From contig JADGQH010000004.1 in assembly GCA_017881985.1 (NCBI GenBank), positions 1-28,980 of the forward strand: DNA of 28,980 bases, given 5' to 3'. This document shows, piece after piece, positions 22,719 through 28,980 of the stretch. The notes under the pieces were generated by a model that did no database searches, had not been told where the DNA came from, and saw nothing but the letters and a program-made list of their open reading frames with translations. Each line of letters starts with the position of its first letter. Within the stretch, counting starts at the first letter, position 1. Origin of the DNA: Chloroflexota bacterium (GTDB lineage Bacteria; Chloroflexota; Limnocylindria; Limnocylindrales; CSP1-4). The translations under genes were made by a program, and so were the position numbers.

Positions 22719-24443
22719 CTACTCCCCGGCGAGCGCGGGCGTGTGTGCCACGCCGTCGGCGCCGGGTCGGCTCGGTGCGGGTGCTCCCTGCGCCTGTCCA
22801 CGGGCGGGGCCCATCGACGTGCGGAGCGGCAGCTCCCGGATGACGAGCACGGCCAGGAATGCGAGCACGGAGGCTCCCAGCCCCAGCCAGAAGACGGACC
22901 CGATCGCGAGCGAGATCGCCTCGTAGATCGAGGTCACGATCTTCGGGATCAACGGTTCCACGACTGGCCGGACCTGGGCGGGGACGCCCGCAAGGATCTG
23001 CTGGCCCAGCGTATTCCCGACCCCGACCAGGTTGTTGAGGTCGAAGCCACCGCCCTGGAACTGGGTCACGGCCTGCTGCGGGATGCCGTTCGCGAGGAGG
23101 CGGGCCGGGATCTGGCTGGCGATCTGCGTGCCGAACAGGGAGCCCGCGATCGAGAGACCCACCGTGCCGCCGATCTGGCGGAAGAACGTGAGGTTCGAGG
23201 TCGCCACGCCGAGCTTGCTGAACGGCACCGCGTTCTGGATCACGATCGTGAAGACCGCCAGCGTGGGGCCGATCCCCGCGCCCAGGATGAACTGCCAAAA
23301 GCGGATCACCCACGGGTCGGACGTCGCGGCGAGGTTCGTGAACAGGAGCGATCCGACACCGACGAAGACGACTGACGCGAGCAGGAGCGCCTTGTACTTT
23401 CCCGTCCGGGCGACGATCTGGCCGCTGACGATGCTCGAGACGATGACGCCCACCAGGAGCGGGAACAGCTCGTAGCCGGAGATCGTCGCGCTATCGCCCC
23501 TGACCACCTGGTAGAAGCGCGGCAGGAAGATCGTGGCCGAGAAGAAGCCGAAGGCGGCGAAGAACGTCGCGATCTGCGAGCCCGCGTACGTGCGGCTGCG
23601 CCAGAGGTCGAGCGGGACGATCGGCTGCTTCACCCGCGACTCGATGAACAGGAAGACCGGGATGAGCACGGCGGCGATCAGGAGGAGCCCGCCAACCTGC
23701 GGGGTCGCCCAGTCGGCGGTCTGCTTGTTCGTGAGGCCGACCAGGAGCGGGATCATCGCGGCCACGAAGACGAACGCGCCGACGAGGTCCAGGTCGAGGG
23801 AGTGATGCGGGCGCTTCACGCTCGGCAGCACGCGGCTGACCACGATCAGCGAGATGAGCCCGATCGGCAGGTTGATGTAGAAGATCCAGTGCCAGCCGAC
23901 ATTGTCCGTGATGATCCCGCCCAGCGCCGGACCCACGAGGGCGGAGAGCCCGAACACGGCCCCGAACAGGCCCTGGTACTTGCCCCGTTCGGCGGGCGTG
24001 AACAGGTCGCCGATGACCGCCAGCGAGATCGGGAAGAGCGAGCCGGCCCCAATGCCCTGGATGCCGCGGAAGAGGATCAGCTGCCACATCTCGCCGCTGA
24101 GGCCCGAGAGCGCCGAGCCGACCAGGAAGACCGAGATCCCGAAGATGAGGAGCGGCTTCCGGCCGTAGTAGTCGGACAGCTTGCCGTAGAACGGGACGCT
24201 GATCGTGGAGGTCAGCAGGTAGATCGTGACGGCCCACGTGTAGAGGTCGTTGCCGTGCAGGTCGGTCACGATGCGCGGCAGCGCCGTCCCGACGATCGTC
24301 TGGTCGAGCGCGCCGAGAAGGAGCGCGAGCAGGATTGCGCCGAGCACCTCGAACCGCGCTCGCGGCGAGATCTCGACGGCCGGGTGGGGTACGCCGGCGG
24401 GCGCGCCCCCAGCGCCCTCCGCGACCGGTGCCCCTTCCATCAT
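22719..24443 (-). CDS. DHA2-family (EmrB/QacA) drug:proton antiporter, MFS
   Basis: 574 residues. The ATG at 24443 overlaps the marR stop as ATGA; a second ATG follows directly. Seen: LLALLLGALDQTIVGTALPR (segment 1 with the Asp-Q-T-I-V typical of DHA2), the motif A loop GKLSDYYGRKPLL, motif C GLSALVGPALGGIIT, and about 14 membrane segments, including LVGLTNKQTADW in the extra pair. A loop LLANGIPQQAVTQFQGGGFD near residue 470 and a disordered C-terminus (GQAQGAPAPSRPGADG) follow. Role: proton-driven efflux of toxic organic compounds across the cytoplasmic membrane. It is cotranscribed with MarR upstream and the Rieske ferredoxin downstream, so it is probably derepressed by its substrate through MarR. 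Confidence 0.92.
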   Translation of the reverse strand: MMEGAPVAEGAGGAPAGVPHPAVEISPRARFEVLGAILLALLLGALDQTIVGTALPRIVTDLHGNDLYTWAVTIYLLTSTISVPFYGKLSDYYGRKPLLIFGISVFLVGSALSGLSGEMWQLILFRGIQGIGAGSLFPISLAVIGDLFTPAERGKYQGLFGAVFGLSALVGPALGGIITDNVGWHWIFYINLPIGLISLIVVSRVLPSVKRPHHSLDLDLVGAFVFVAAMIPLLVGLTNKQTADWATPQVGGLLLIAAVLIPVFLFIESRVKQPIVPLDLWRSRTYAGSQIATFFAAFGFFSATIFLPRFYQVVRGDSATISGYELFPLLVGVIVSSIVSGQIVARTGKYKALLLASVVFVGVGSLLFTNLAATSDPWVIRFWQFILGAGIGPTLAVFTIVIQNAVPFSKLGVATSNLTFFRQIGGTVGLSIAGSLFGTQIASQIPARLLANGIPQQAVTQFQGGGFDLNNLVGVGNTLGQQILAGVPAQVRPVVEPLIPKIVTSIYEAISLAIGSVFWLGLGASVLAFLAVLVIRELPLRTSMGPARGQAQGAPAPSRPGADGVAHTPALAGE

Positions 24444-25000
24444 GGTCGTGCTGTCTCCTCTCCTGGACCTGGTCCTGCCGCTTCCATCGGCAGGTCGGTC
24501 CCGTGTGTCAGGATTGCCTCGCGAAGCTCCTCGATGCCGCCCACGAGGCGGACGAGCTGGTCGGTGTCAAGCCGCTGCAGGAGCGCGTCGAGCATCTCGC
24601 TCCGCCAGCCATCGACCTCCTCGACCGCGCGCGTTCCATCCGGCGTCTGCCGGACGATCACGACACGGCGATCCGCGCCGTCGCGGAGACGCTCGACGAG
24701 CCCGCGCTGCTCCATCCGGTCGATGATGCCGGTCGCGTTCGGGACCGCGACGCCCAGCAGGTCCGCCAGGTGGGTCATCGGCTGGGGCCCGTGCTCCTGC
24801 AGAATCCAGAGCGTCTGCAGGTGCGCCATGCTGATGCCCTGCCGGTGCAGCCTCCGGGCGACCGCGCAGCGCTGATGGCCGGCGATGACGGCAGTCCCGA
24901 CGAGGATCTCGTCGATCAGCGCCCGACGTTCGGGCGAACGGGTCGGTTCGGCGGCCGTGGCCGGGTCGGCGGCGGGGGCCGGGGTTGTTGTTACGATCAC
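24440..25000 (-). CDS. MarR-family transcriptional regulator
   Basis: 186 residues from the GTG at 25000. Seen: a helical N-terminal part (LIDEILVGTAVIAGHQRCAV with ARRLHRQGISMAHLQTLWIL), a winged helix with PMTHLADLLGVAVPNATGII and DRMEQRGLVERLRDGADRRV, and the wing VVIVRQTPDGTRAVEE, then the dimerisation helices. This is the standard MarR order. Role: dimeric repressor, released by phenolic or other small ligands. First gene of the operon with a 4-base overlap to the efflux gene, and divergent from an F420-type oxidoreductase. The short AT-rich gap suggests autoregulation and joint control of both sides. The start lies only six bases below a good -10. Confidence 0.9.
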   Translation of the reverse strand: MIVTTTPAPAADPATAAEPTRSPERRALIDEILVGTAVIAGHQRCAVARRLHRQGISMAHLQTLWILQEHGPQPMTHLADLLGVAVPNATGIIDRMEQRGLVERLRDGADRRVVIVRQTPDGTRAVEEVDGWRSEMLDALLQRLDTDQLVRLVGGIEELREAILTHGTDLPMEAAGPGPGEETARP

Positions 25001-25055
25001 ATCAATAATCTACCTGAACCAAGATCACTTCGTCAACGGCAACCATTTCGATCAC
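24995..25055. promoter_or_regulatory. Three GATCAC direct repeats, candidate operator
   Basis: GATCAC occurs at 24995-25000, 25023-25028 and 25050-25055, 27-28 bases apart, across the marR promoter. This patch is the most AT-rich in the window. Binding by MarR is inference; MarR sites are usually inverted repeats, and only weak ATCT/AGAT arms are visible at 25008-25025. Confidence 0.35.
25007..25036 (-). promoter_or_regulatory. Sigma-70-type promoter TTGACG-18-TAGATT for marR operon
   Basis: Minus-strand -35 TTGACG (25031-25036), 18-base spacer, -10 TAGATT (25007-25012), then six bases to the GTG at 25000. Strong boxes and no room for a leader: probable leaderless mRNA. Confidence 0.7.
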
Positions 25056-25132
25056 GGGAAGCATCGACAGGCAAGGGTCGACAGCCCAGACGGACGGATC
25101 CACCCAGGCGGCCAGACAGACGGAGAAGCCGA

Positions 25133-26080
25133 ATGCGATATGCGCTGATGATCGAGCCGCAGCAGGGCTGCTCCTACGTGGACCAGCTGGCGGTTGCCCG
25201 GCACGCCGAGGCGGCGGGGTTCGAGACCTTCCTGCGTTCGGACCACTACGACAGCTTCCCCGGCGCATCGGGGCGGCCGACGACCGACGCGTGGGCCGTC
25301 CTCGCCGGGCTGGCCCGCGAGACGACCACGATCCGGATCGGCGCCCTGGTCTCCCCGGTGACGTTCCGGCATCCGGGCAACCTGGCCAAGCTGGCCGCGA
25401 CCGTCGATGAGATGTCGGGCGGGCGCCTGGACGTCGGCGTCGGGGCCGGCTGGAACCAGGCCGAGCACGATCACCACGGCTTCCCGTTCCCGCCGATCGA
25501 GGTTCGCGCCGAGATGCTCGAGGAGCAGCTCGAAGTGCTGCGCGGCCTGTGGCAGGGCCCGGACGGGTGGTCCTTCAGCGGCCGCCACTACCAGGTCCCG
25601 GCCGGGCTGCTCCGGCCGCGGCCGGTCCAGCAGCCGGCGCCGCCGCTCATCGTGGGCGGCGAGGGTAGCCCGCGCTCGATGCGGATCGCGGTGCGCTTCG
25701 CCGACGAGTTCAACCTGTCCAGCGCGTCACCGGAACGCGTGGTCGAGCGCTTCGCGATGCTCGACACGATCGCCCGGGACGCCGGCCGTGATCCCGCCAC
25801 GATTCGCCACTCGGCGATGGCGGGGGCTCTGATCGGTCGCGACGCCGCCGAGGTCGAGCGCCGGTCACGCGCGCTCCTCGACGCGTTCGGGATGGCCGCC
25901 GAAGGATCGGCCTGGTTCGAGACGCGCCGACCGCGCTGGATCTACGGGACCCCGGACGAGGCCCGCGCGATGGCCGCCCGGTTCGAGGCCGCCGGGTGCG
26001 AGCGGCTCATGCTCCAGGACTTCCTGCCCTGGGACCTCGCCCACGTGGACCTCCTCGGCGAGGTGCTCGTCCGCGGTTGA
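25133..26080 (+). CDS. Luciferase-like F420-dependent oxidoreductase (TIGR03560-like)
   Basis: 315 residues from the ATG at 25133 with GGAG about seven bases upstream; the frame is open further upstream, through the marR region, but is not coding. Seen: RYALMIEPQQGCSYVDQLAV, AEAAGFETFLRSDHYDSFPG, the TDAWAVLAGLARETTTIRIG strand, VSPVTFRHPGNLAKLAATVD, EMSGGRLDVGVGAGWNQAEH and PPLIVGGEGSPRSMRIAVRF. These fit the TIM-barrel luciferase-like group and, by the FLRSDHY block, the Rv1855c-type F420 family. Role: hydride transfer using F420 (FMN possible) on an unknown substrate. It is divergent from the MarR-efflux-Rieske operon and may be controlled by the same MarR. Confidence 0.87.
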   Translation: MRYALMIEPQQGCSYVDQLAVARHAEAAGFETFLRSDHYDSFPGASGRPTTDAWAVLAGLARETTTIRIGALVSPVTFRHPGNLAKLAATVDEMSGGRLDVGVGAGWNQAEHDHHGFPFPPIEVRAEMLEEQLEVLRGLWQGPDGWSFSGRHYQVPAGLLRPRPVQQPAPPLIVGGEGSPRSMRIAVRFADEFNLSSASPERVVERFAMLDTIARDAGRDPATIRHSAMAGALIGRDAAEVERRSRALLDAFGMAAEGSAWFETRRPRWIYGTPDEARAMAARFEAAGCERLMLQDFLPWDLAHVDLLGEVLVRG

Positions 26081-26114
26081 GGCGCCAGGGCCGCGCGACA
26101 CCACCCCGCGCCGG

Positions 26115-27404
26115 CTACTCCGCGAGCGCGGCGGCCTCGCGATAGGCGAGCTGGTCGCGCCGGATCGGGTCCGGGTCCGTCCCGCGGGCGCGGGCAAGCC
26201 GCTCGGTCAGCAGCTGGAGCGGCGTCGCCGTCCCGATGAGCGCGGCAACTGGGCCCGGCAGCGACGGAGCCTCGGGGACGAGGAGCCTGCCGGCCGGCGC
26301 AAGGAACGCCGGCCACTCGCGGTCCAGATCCGCGGCGAGGATCGCGCCCGGCCGCATCCCGATCCGGGCGGCCGCGGCCAGCGCCTGCTGCGCCCGGGCC
26401 GAGCGCGCCTCCCGTCCCGCGCGGTCGGCGAGGATGAGCACGAGGCCGGTCGCCCCGTCCATCGCCGGAAGGTGGCCGTGGAGAAACGTCTCCGTCTCGC
26501 GGAACGCCGCGGGCAGCCAGGTTGCCTCTTCCACCTTGAGCGCGAGCTCGCGGCCGGCCGCCGTGTCGGCGCCGGACGCCACCACGATCATCTCGCGGCA
26601 GCCGCCCAGCTCGGCGGCGATGCGTTCGGCGGACGTGGCCTGCTCGAGGCCGGCGGCGAGGAGCGGCCGGATGACGCCCGGGTCCGCGTCGCCAGCCTCG
26701 CCGGTCAGCGCGGCGCCCACTGCGACGCCGGCCAGGATCGGGGAGAGGTAGCCGATGGTGTGGCACCAGCTCCGGTCGATCTCCGCGGTTTCGAGGATCA
26801 AGGGGCTCAAGCCGCCGATCGGCGCCAATCGGCTCACGGTCACCGCTGCGACCTTCGCGCGGCGAGCCGCGGCGGCGGTCAACGCGGCCAGCGTCGCCCC
26901 GGTGCCGCCCTCGTGGCTGATGCCGATGATGAGCCCGCCGCGCTGGGGTGCCAGCGAGGCTTCGAACGCCTGGCGTGTCAGCACGCTGCCCGGCTTCCCG
27001 GAGCCGCGGATGCCGGCACGCTCGGCCGCGTCGGCGACGATCGCGGCGAACGCCATCGCACCGTGCTCGCTCGTGCCACAGCCGGTGACCACGACCGGGT
27101 CGCCGGCCTCCAGCGCGGTGCGGATTGCCGCCGCGAGGCGTCCGGCCGGCGTGTCACGACCGGGCGCCTCGAGCTTCGCGGGCACACCCGGGACGCCCGA
27201 GCTGCGCCTGATGATGCCCAGGCGTCGGAGCACGCGGCCGGCGAGCGCCGGTTCCGCGTCGATCATCTCGGTCATCCACCACGGGGGACCGTCTCGACGC
27301 GCGGGGGCCGGCAGAGACGCCCACGGCGTGGGCGGGCCGGACAGGGTCGCCTCTGGGTCCGGGTGGGCGAGGACGGTCGGGTCGAACGGCGGCGGCAGCT
27401 CCAT
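26115..27404 (-). CDS. Double-SIS-domain sugar-phosphate isomerase-like protein (GlmS C-half-like)
   Basis: 429 residues from the ATG at 27404, chosen because a -10 lies just upstream and the extension before it is unlike the family. Seen: PPWWMTEMIDAEPALAGRVL, the first SIS domain VVVTGCGTSEHGAMAFAAIV and GLIIGISHEGGTGATLAALT, and the second with MIVVASGADTAAGRELALKV followed by EEATWLPAAFRETETFLHGH. The ELALKVEE ... E-T-E-x-x-x-H-G-H block parallels the ALKLKE ... E-x-x-H-G part of GlmS. There is no glutaminase domain, so it would act on a sugar phosphate as isomerase or deaminase, or as a sugar-binding regulator. Convergent with the oxidoreductase before it, divergent from the one after. 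Confidence 0.82.
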   Translation of the reverse strand: MELPPPFDPTVLAHPDPEATLSGPPTPWASLPAPARRDGPPWWMTEMIDAEPALAGRVLRRLGIIRRSSGVPGVPAKLEAPGRDTPAGRLAAAIRTALEAGDPVVVTGCGTSEHGAMAFAAIVADAAERAGIRGSGKPGSVLTRQAFEASLAPQRGGLIIGISHEGGTGATLAALTAAAARRAKVAAVTVSRLAPIGGLSPLILETAEIDRSWCHTIGYLSPILAGVAVGAALTGEAGDADPGVIRPLLAAGLEQATSAERIAAELGGCREMIVVASGADTAAGRELALKVEEATWLPAAFRETETFLHGHLPAMDGATGLVLILADRAGREARSARAQQALAAAARIGMRPGAILAADLDREWPAFLAPAGRLLVPEAPSLPGPVAALIGTATPLQLLTERLARARGTDPDPIRRDQLAYREAAALAE

Positions 27405-27411
27405 GCCACCG

Positions 27412-27417
27412 ATGATA
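27412..27417 (-). promoter_or_regulatory. -10 box TATCAT, 7 bases before the ATG at 27404
   Basis: The minus strand reads CCTATCATC and then the ATG seven bases after the hexamer; another probable leaderless start. No clear -35. Confidence 0.45.
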
Positions 27418-27514
27418 GGCTCGACGCCGGTGGGGATGGAGGAGTGGACGCTCGCGCATGGTCGCGTGGGCCGGATCGCGACCGATCGGTCGATGTCGGA
27501 GGAAGTGGGCACAC

Positions 27515-28423
27515 GTGGATGTCGGGGTGATGGTTCCCCAGGGCTGGAAAGGCGAGTTCGACGGCTGGAGTCCCGCGGACGCCTGGGCGAACGCGATCGC
27601 GCGTGCGCAGCAGGCCGAGGCGCTGGGATTCGAGTCCATCTGGGTCTTCGACCATTTCACGACGGTGCCCAACCCGACCGAGGAGATCACCTTCGAGTCG
27701 TTCACGATGCTCGCGGCGCTGGCGCAGGCGACGTCTCGGGCGCGAATCGGCCACATGGTGGTCTGCACCGGCTTCCGCAACCCCGCCCTCACCGCGAAGA
27801 TGGCCTCGACGATCGACGTGATCTCCGGCGGCCGCTTCGAGCTGGGGATCGGTGCTGGCTGGAAGGAAGACGAGTGGCTCGCATACGGCTACGGCTTCCC
27901 GACGCTGCGCGACCGTCTCGGCGCGCTCGGTGACCATCTCGAGGTGATCCGGCGGATGCTCGGCCCGGGCAAGGCCACGTTCGAGGGCGCCTATGCGCGC
28001 GTCGAAGGGGCCATCAACGTGCCGAAGGGGATCCAGGGGCACATCCCGATCGTGGTCGGCGGCAACGGCCAGAACGTCACGTTCCGCTACGCGGCGCGCT
28101 TCGCGGACGAGCTGAACCTCGTGTTCCTGGGGCCCGACGAGATCCGCGAGGCGCTCCCGGTCGCGCGCCAGCGCTGCGAGGAGGTGGGCCGGGATCCCTC
28201 GAGCCTGCGTGTCTCCCTCTACTGCCGCGACAACGACTCCCGTGCCGACGGGCAGGCCCGTGTCGACCGGCTTGGCAGCTACGCGGAGCTGGGCCTCGAC
28301 CGCATCGTCATGTTCCCGTCCCGATGGGATACGAGCGACGAGGGGCTCTGGTCTTTCGCGGCGGACGTTCGCGCCGCCCACCTGCCGCTGGCGGAGGAGG
28401 CGCCGGCCGTCGCCGCCGGGTAG
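27515..28423 (+). CDS. Luciferase-like F420-dependent oxidoreductase, second copy
   Basis: 302 residues from the GTG at 27515 (DVGVMVPQGWKGEF); GGAGG (27498-27502) lies 12 bases upstream, a little far. An ATG at 27458 and one at 27530 are alternatives. Seen: AEALGFESIWVFDHFTTVPN, FESFTMLAALAQATSRARIG, CTGFRNPALTAKMASTIDVI, SGGRFELGIGAGWKEDEWLA and IPIVVGGNGQNVTFRYAARF. This is the same TIM-barrel luciferase-like fold and the same broad F420 family as the gene at 25133, but clearly diverged (different substrate loops). Role: hydride transfer to an unknown substrate with F420 or FMN. Next to the SIS gene (divergent). Confidence 0.86.
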   Translation: MDVGVMVPQGWKGEFDGWSPADAWANAIARAQQAEALGFESIWVFDHFTTVPNPTEEITFESFTMLAALAQATSRARIGHMVVCTGFRNPALTAKMASTIDVISGGRFELGIGAGWKEDEWLAYGYGFPTLRDRLGALGDHLEVIRRMLGPGKATFEGAYARVEGAINVPKGIQGHIPIVVGGNGQNVTFRYAARFADELNLVFLGPDEIREALPVARQRCEEVGRDPSSLRVSLYCRDNDSRADGQARVDRLGSYAELGLDRIVMFPSRWDTSDEGLWSFAADVRAAHLPLAEEAPAVAAG

Positions 28424-28435
28424 CGCCGGGTGCTT

Positions 28436-28608
28436 GTCAGGCGGCCTGTCGAGTCGCGCGCATCAGGTCGGCTGATACGCATCAGGTCGGCTGATGAAAC
28501 CGGGGATGCCCACCCTCAATCAGCCGACGAAATCGCGTTTCGCCGGCGAGCTCGTGCTCAGAGAGCCGGAACCCATCAGACGGCCTGATCGATATCGGGT
28601 GGGCTGAT
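28436..28608. repeat. Cluster of ATCAG-N5-CTGAT inverted repeats in a convergent gap
   Basis: Full copies are at 28462-28476 and 28481-28495 (both ATCAGGTCGGCTGAT, period 19) and 28575-28589 (ATCAGACGGCCTGAT). A degraded copy (GTCAGGCGGCCTGTC) is at 28436-28450. Half-sites are ATCAG at 28519-28523 (followed by CCGAC, the inverse of the first copies) and CTGAT at 28604-28608. The 199-base gap 28424-28622 holds no gene that I can support. Confidence 0.75.
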
Positions 28609-28622
28609 GGTCCGGGCCCCCG

Positions 28623-28980
28623 TCAGCGCACGGGTCCGAACCGCTGGACCGGACCGTATCGCCACGCGACGCGGCCCAGCAGCAGCTCGGCGTCCACGGG
28701 CCCGTAGCGCCGCGAATCGATCGACTCGTCCGGCGCGTCGCTGAGGAGCCACGCCTCGGTTGCGCCGAGCACCGTGACCGACCCATCCACCCGGACAACC
28801 CGGTCGCCCGGGCGACCGGCGATGCGCTTCACGACGACGACGTCGCCCCCCGGCTCACGGACGACCACGACCGACCCCCGCCGGGGCCAGCGGGCCGGTG
28901 TCGGGTCGACCAGCAGCCAGTCGCCGTGACGGAGCGCGGGGACCATGCTCTCGCCGACGACCTCGGCGCGCCACGGTCCG
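28623..28980 (-). CDS. S26-family signal peptidase-like protease, Ni-SOD maturation type (5' end cut by window)
   Basis: The frame is open to the right edge. Read from the edge: GPWRAEVVGESMVPALRHGD, then WLLVDPTPARWPRRGSVVVV, VVVKRIAGRPGDRV, and ESIDSRRYGPVDAELLLGRV before the end. The catalytic Ser is in GESMVPAL (codon 28947-28949) and the general-base Lys in VVVKRIAG, the S26 dyad. The short length and the D-S-R-(R/x)-(Y/F)-G-P-V plus GRV-x-W-R-Y-x-P ending are what I know from nickel-type superoxide dismutase maturation proteases (TIGR02754), which trim the NiSOD leader. A general small signal peptidase is the alternative. A sodN gene would be expected beyond the right edge. No membrane anchor is visible in this part. 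Confidence 0.8.
   Translation of the reverse strand, partial: GPWRAEVVGESMVPALRHGDWLLVDPTPARWPRRGSVVVVREPGGDVVVVKRIAGRPGDRVVRVDGSVTVLGATEAWLLSDAPDESIDSRRYGPVDAELLLGRVAWRYGPVQRFGPVR

Noticed and set aside
24991..24997. Plus-strand TTACGAT as a -10 for the oxidoreductase at 25133
   Set aside because: No -35 at a workable distance and a leader of about 135 bases; it is simply the first codons of marR read on the other strand.
28461..28495. Two repeats read as a CRISPR start
   Set aside because: Only two units with 3-base spacing; palindromic 15-mers, no spacers and no cas genes.
28520..28798. Small minus-strand frame (92 codons) overlapping the S26 protease
   Set aside because: Overlaps the protease in another frame, Ser/Arg-rich, no start signal; shadow.

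Overview
This 28,980-base window is very GC-rich, has dense genes and often uses GTG (once TTG) as a start codon. Intergenic gaps are short; none exceeds about 225 bases. Gene content is free-living, aerobic and bacterial: a fused heme A synthase/heme O synthase, a cytochrome bd oxidase, two F420-type luciferase-like oxidoreductases, a Rieske oxygenase, and a pair of ACT-domain genes that resemble archaeal ones. This, together with apparently leaderless promoters, fits an environmental Chloroflexota-like bacterium (Limnocylindria/Ellin6529 type). That assignment is inference; a high-GC actinobacterial relative cannot be excluded. I found no rRNA, tRNA, CRISPR array, transposase or phage gene.

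Layout. 1-2158 (+): the end of a GlpD-type glycerol-3-phosphate dehydrogenase overlapping an FGGY kinase, probably a glycerol-use operon. 2251-5449: a thioredoxin-fold lipoprotein (-) divergent from the CtaA-CtaB fusion (+), probably a cytochrome-oxidase cofactor/assembly locus. 5566-8179: a YczE-type membrane protein (-) divergent from a beta-CASP metallo-beta-lactamase nuclease (+). 8280-11166 (+): a Rieske oxygenase alpha subunit, an unknown membrane protein and an alanine-rich secreted-repeat lipoprotein. 11335-13685 (-): cydAB. 13808-15157 (+): a GH144/glucoamylase-like protein. 15211-18936 (-): five co-directional genes: ACT, ACT-DUF5612-like, exonuclease III, FolE and a RibD-C-type reductase. 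19060-20347 (+): a cysteine-free ArsC/Spx-fold protein and a LOG-family protein. 20351-22060 (-): a secreted SpoIID plus FG-GAP-repeat protein. 22182-25000 (-): a MarR-DHA2 efflux-Rieske ferredoxin operon, divergent from an F420-type oxidoreductase (25133-26080, +). 26115-27404 (-): a double-SIS sugar isomerase-like protein. 27515-28423 (+): a second F420-type oxidoreductase. 28623-28980 (-): a partial S26 protease resembling Ni-SOD maturation proteases.

Points worth a second look: a repeated promoter layout that places a -10 hexamer 6-7 bases before the start codon (probable leaderless mRNAs); a cluster of ATCAG-N5-CTGAT inverted repeats at 28436-28608; tandem-repeat-encoded low-complexity insertions in several housekeeping enzymes; a duplicated 3' gene end at 5505-5590; the divergent MarR/efflux/Rieske/F420 module; and an ArsC-like protein with no cysteine.
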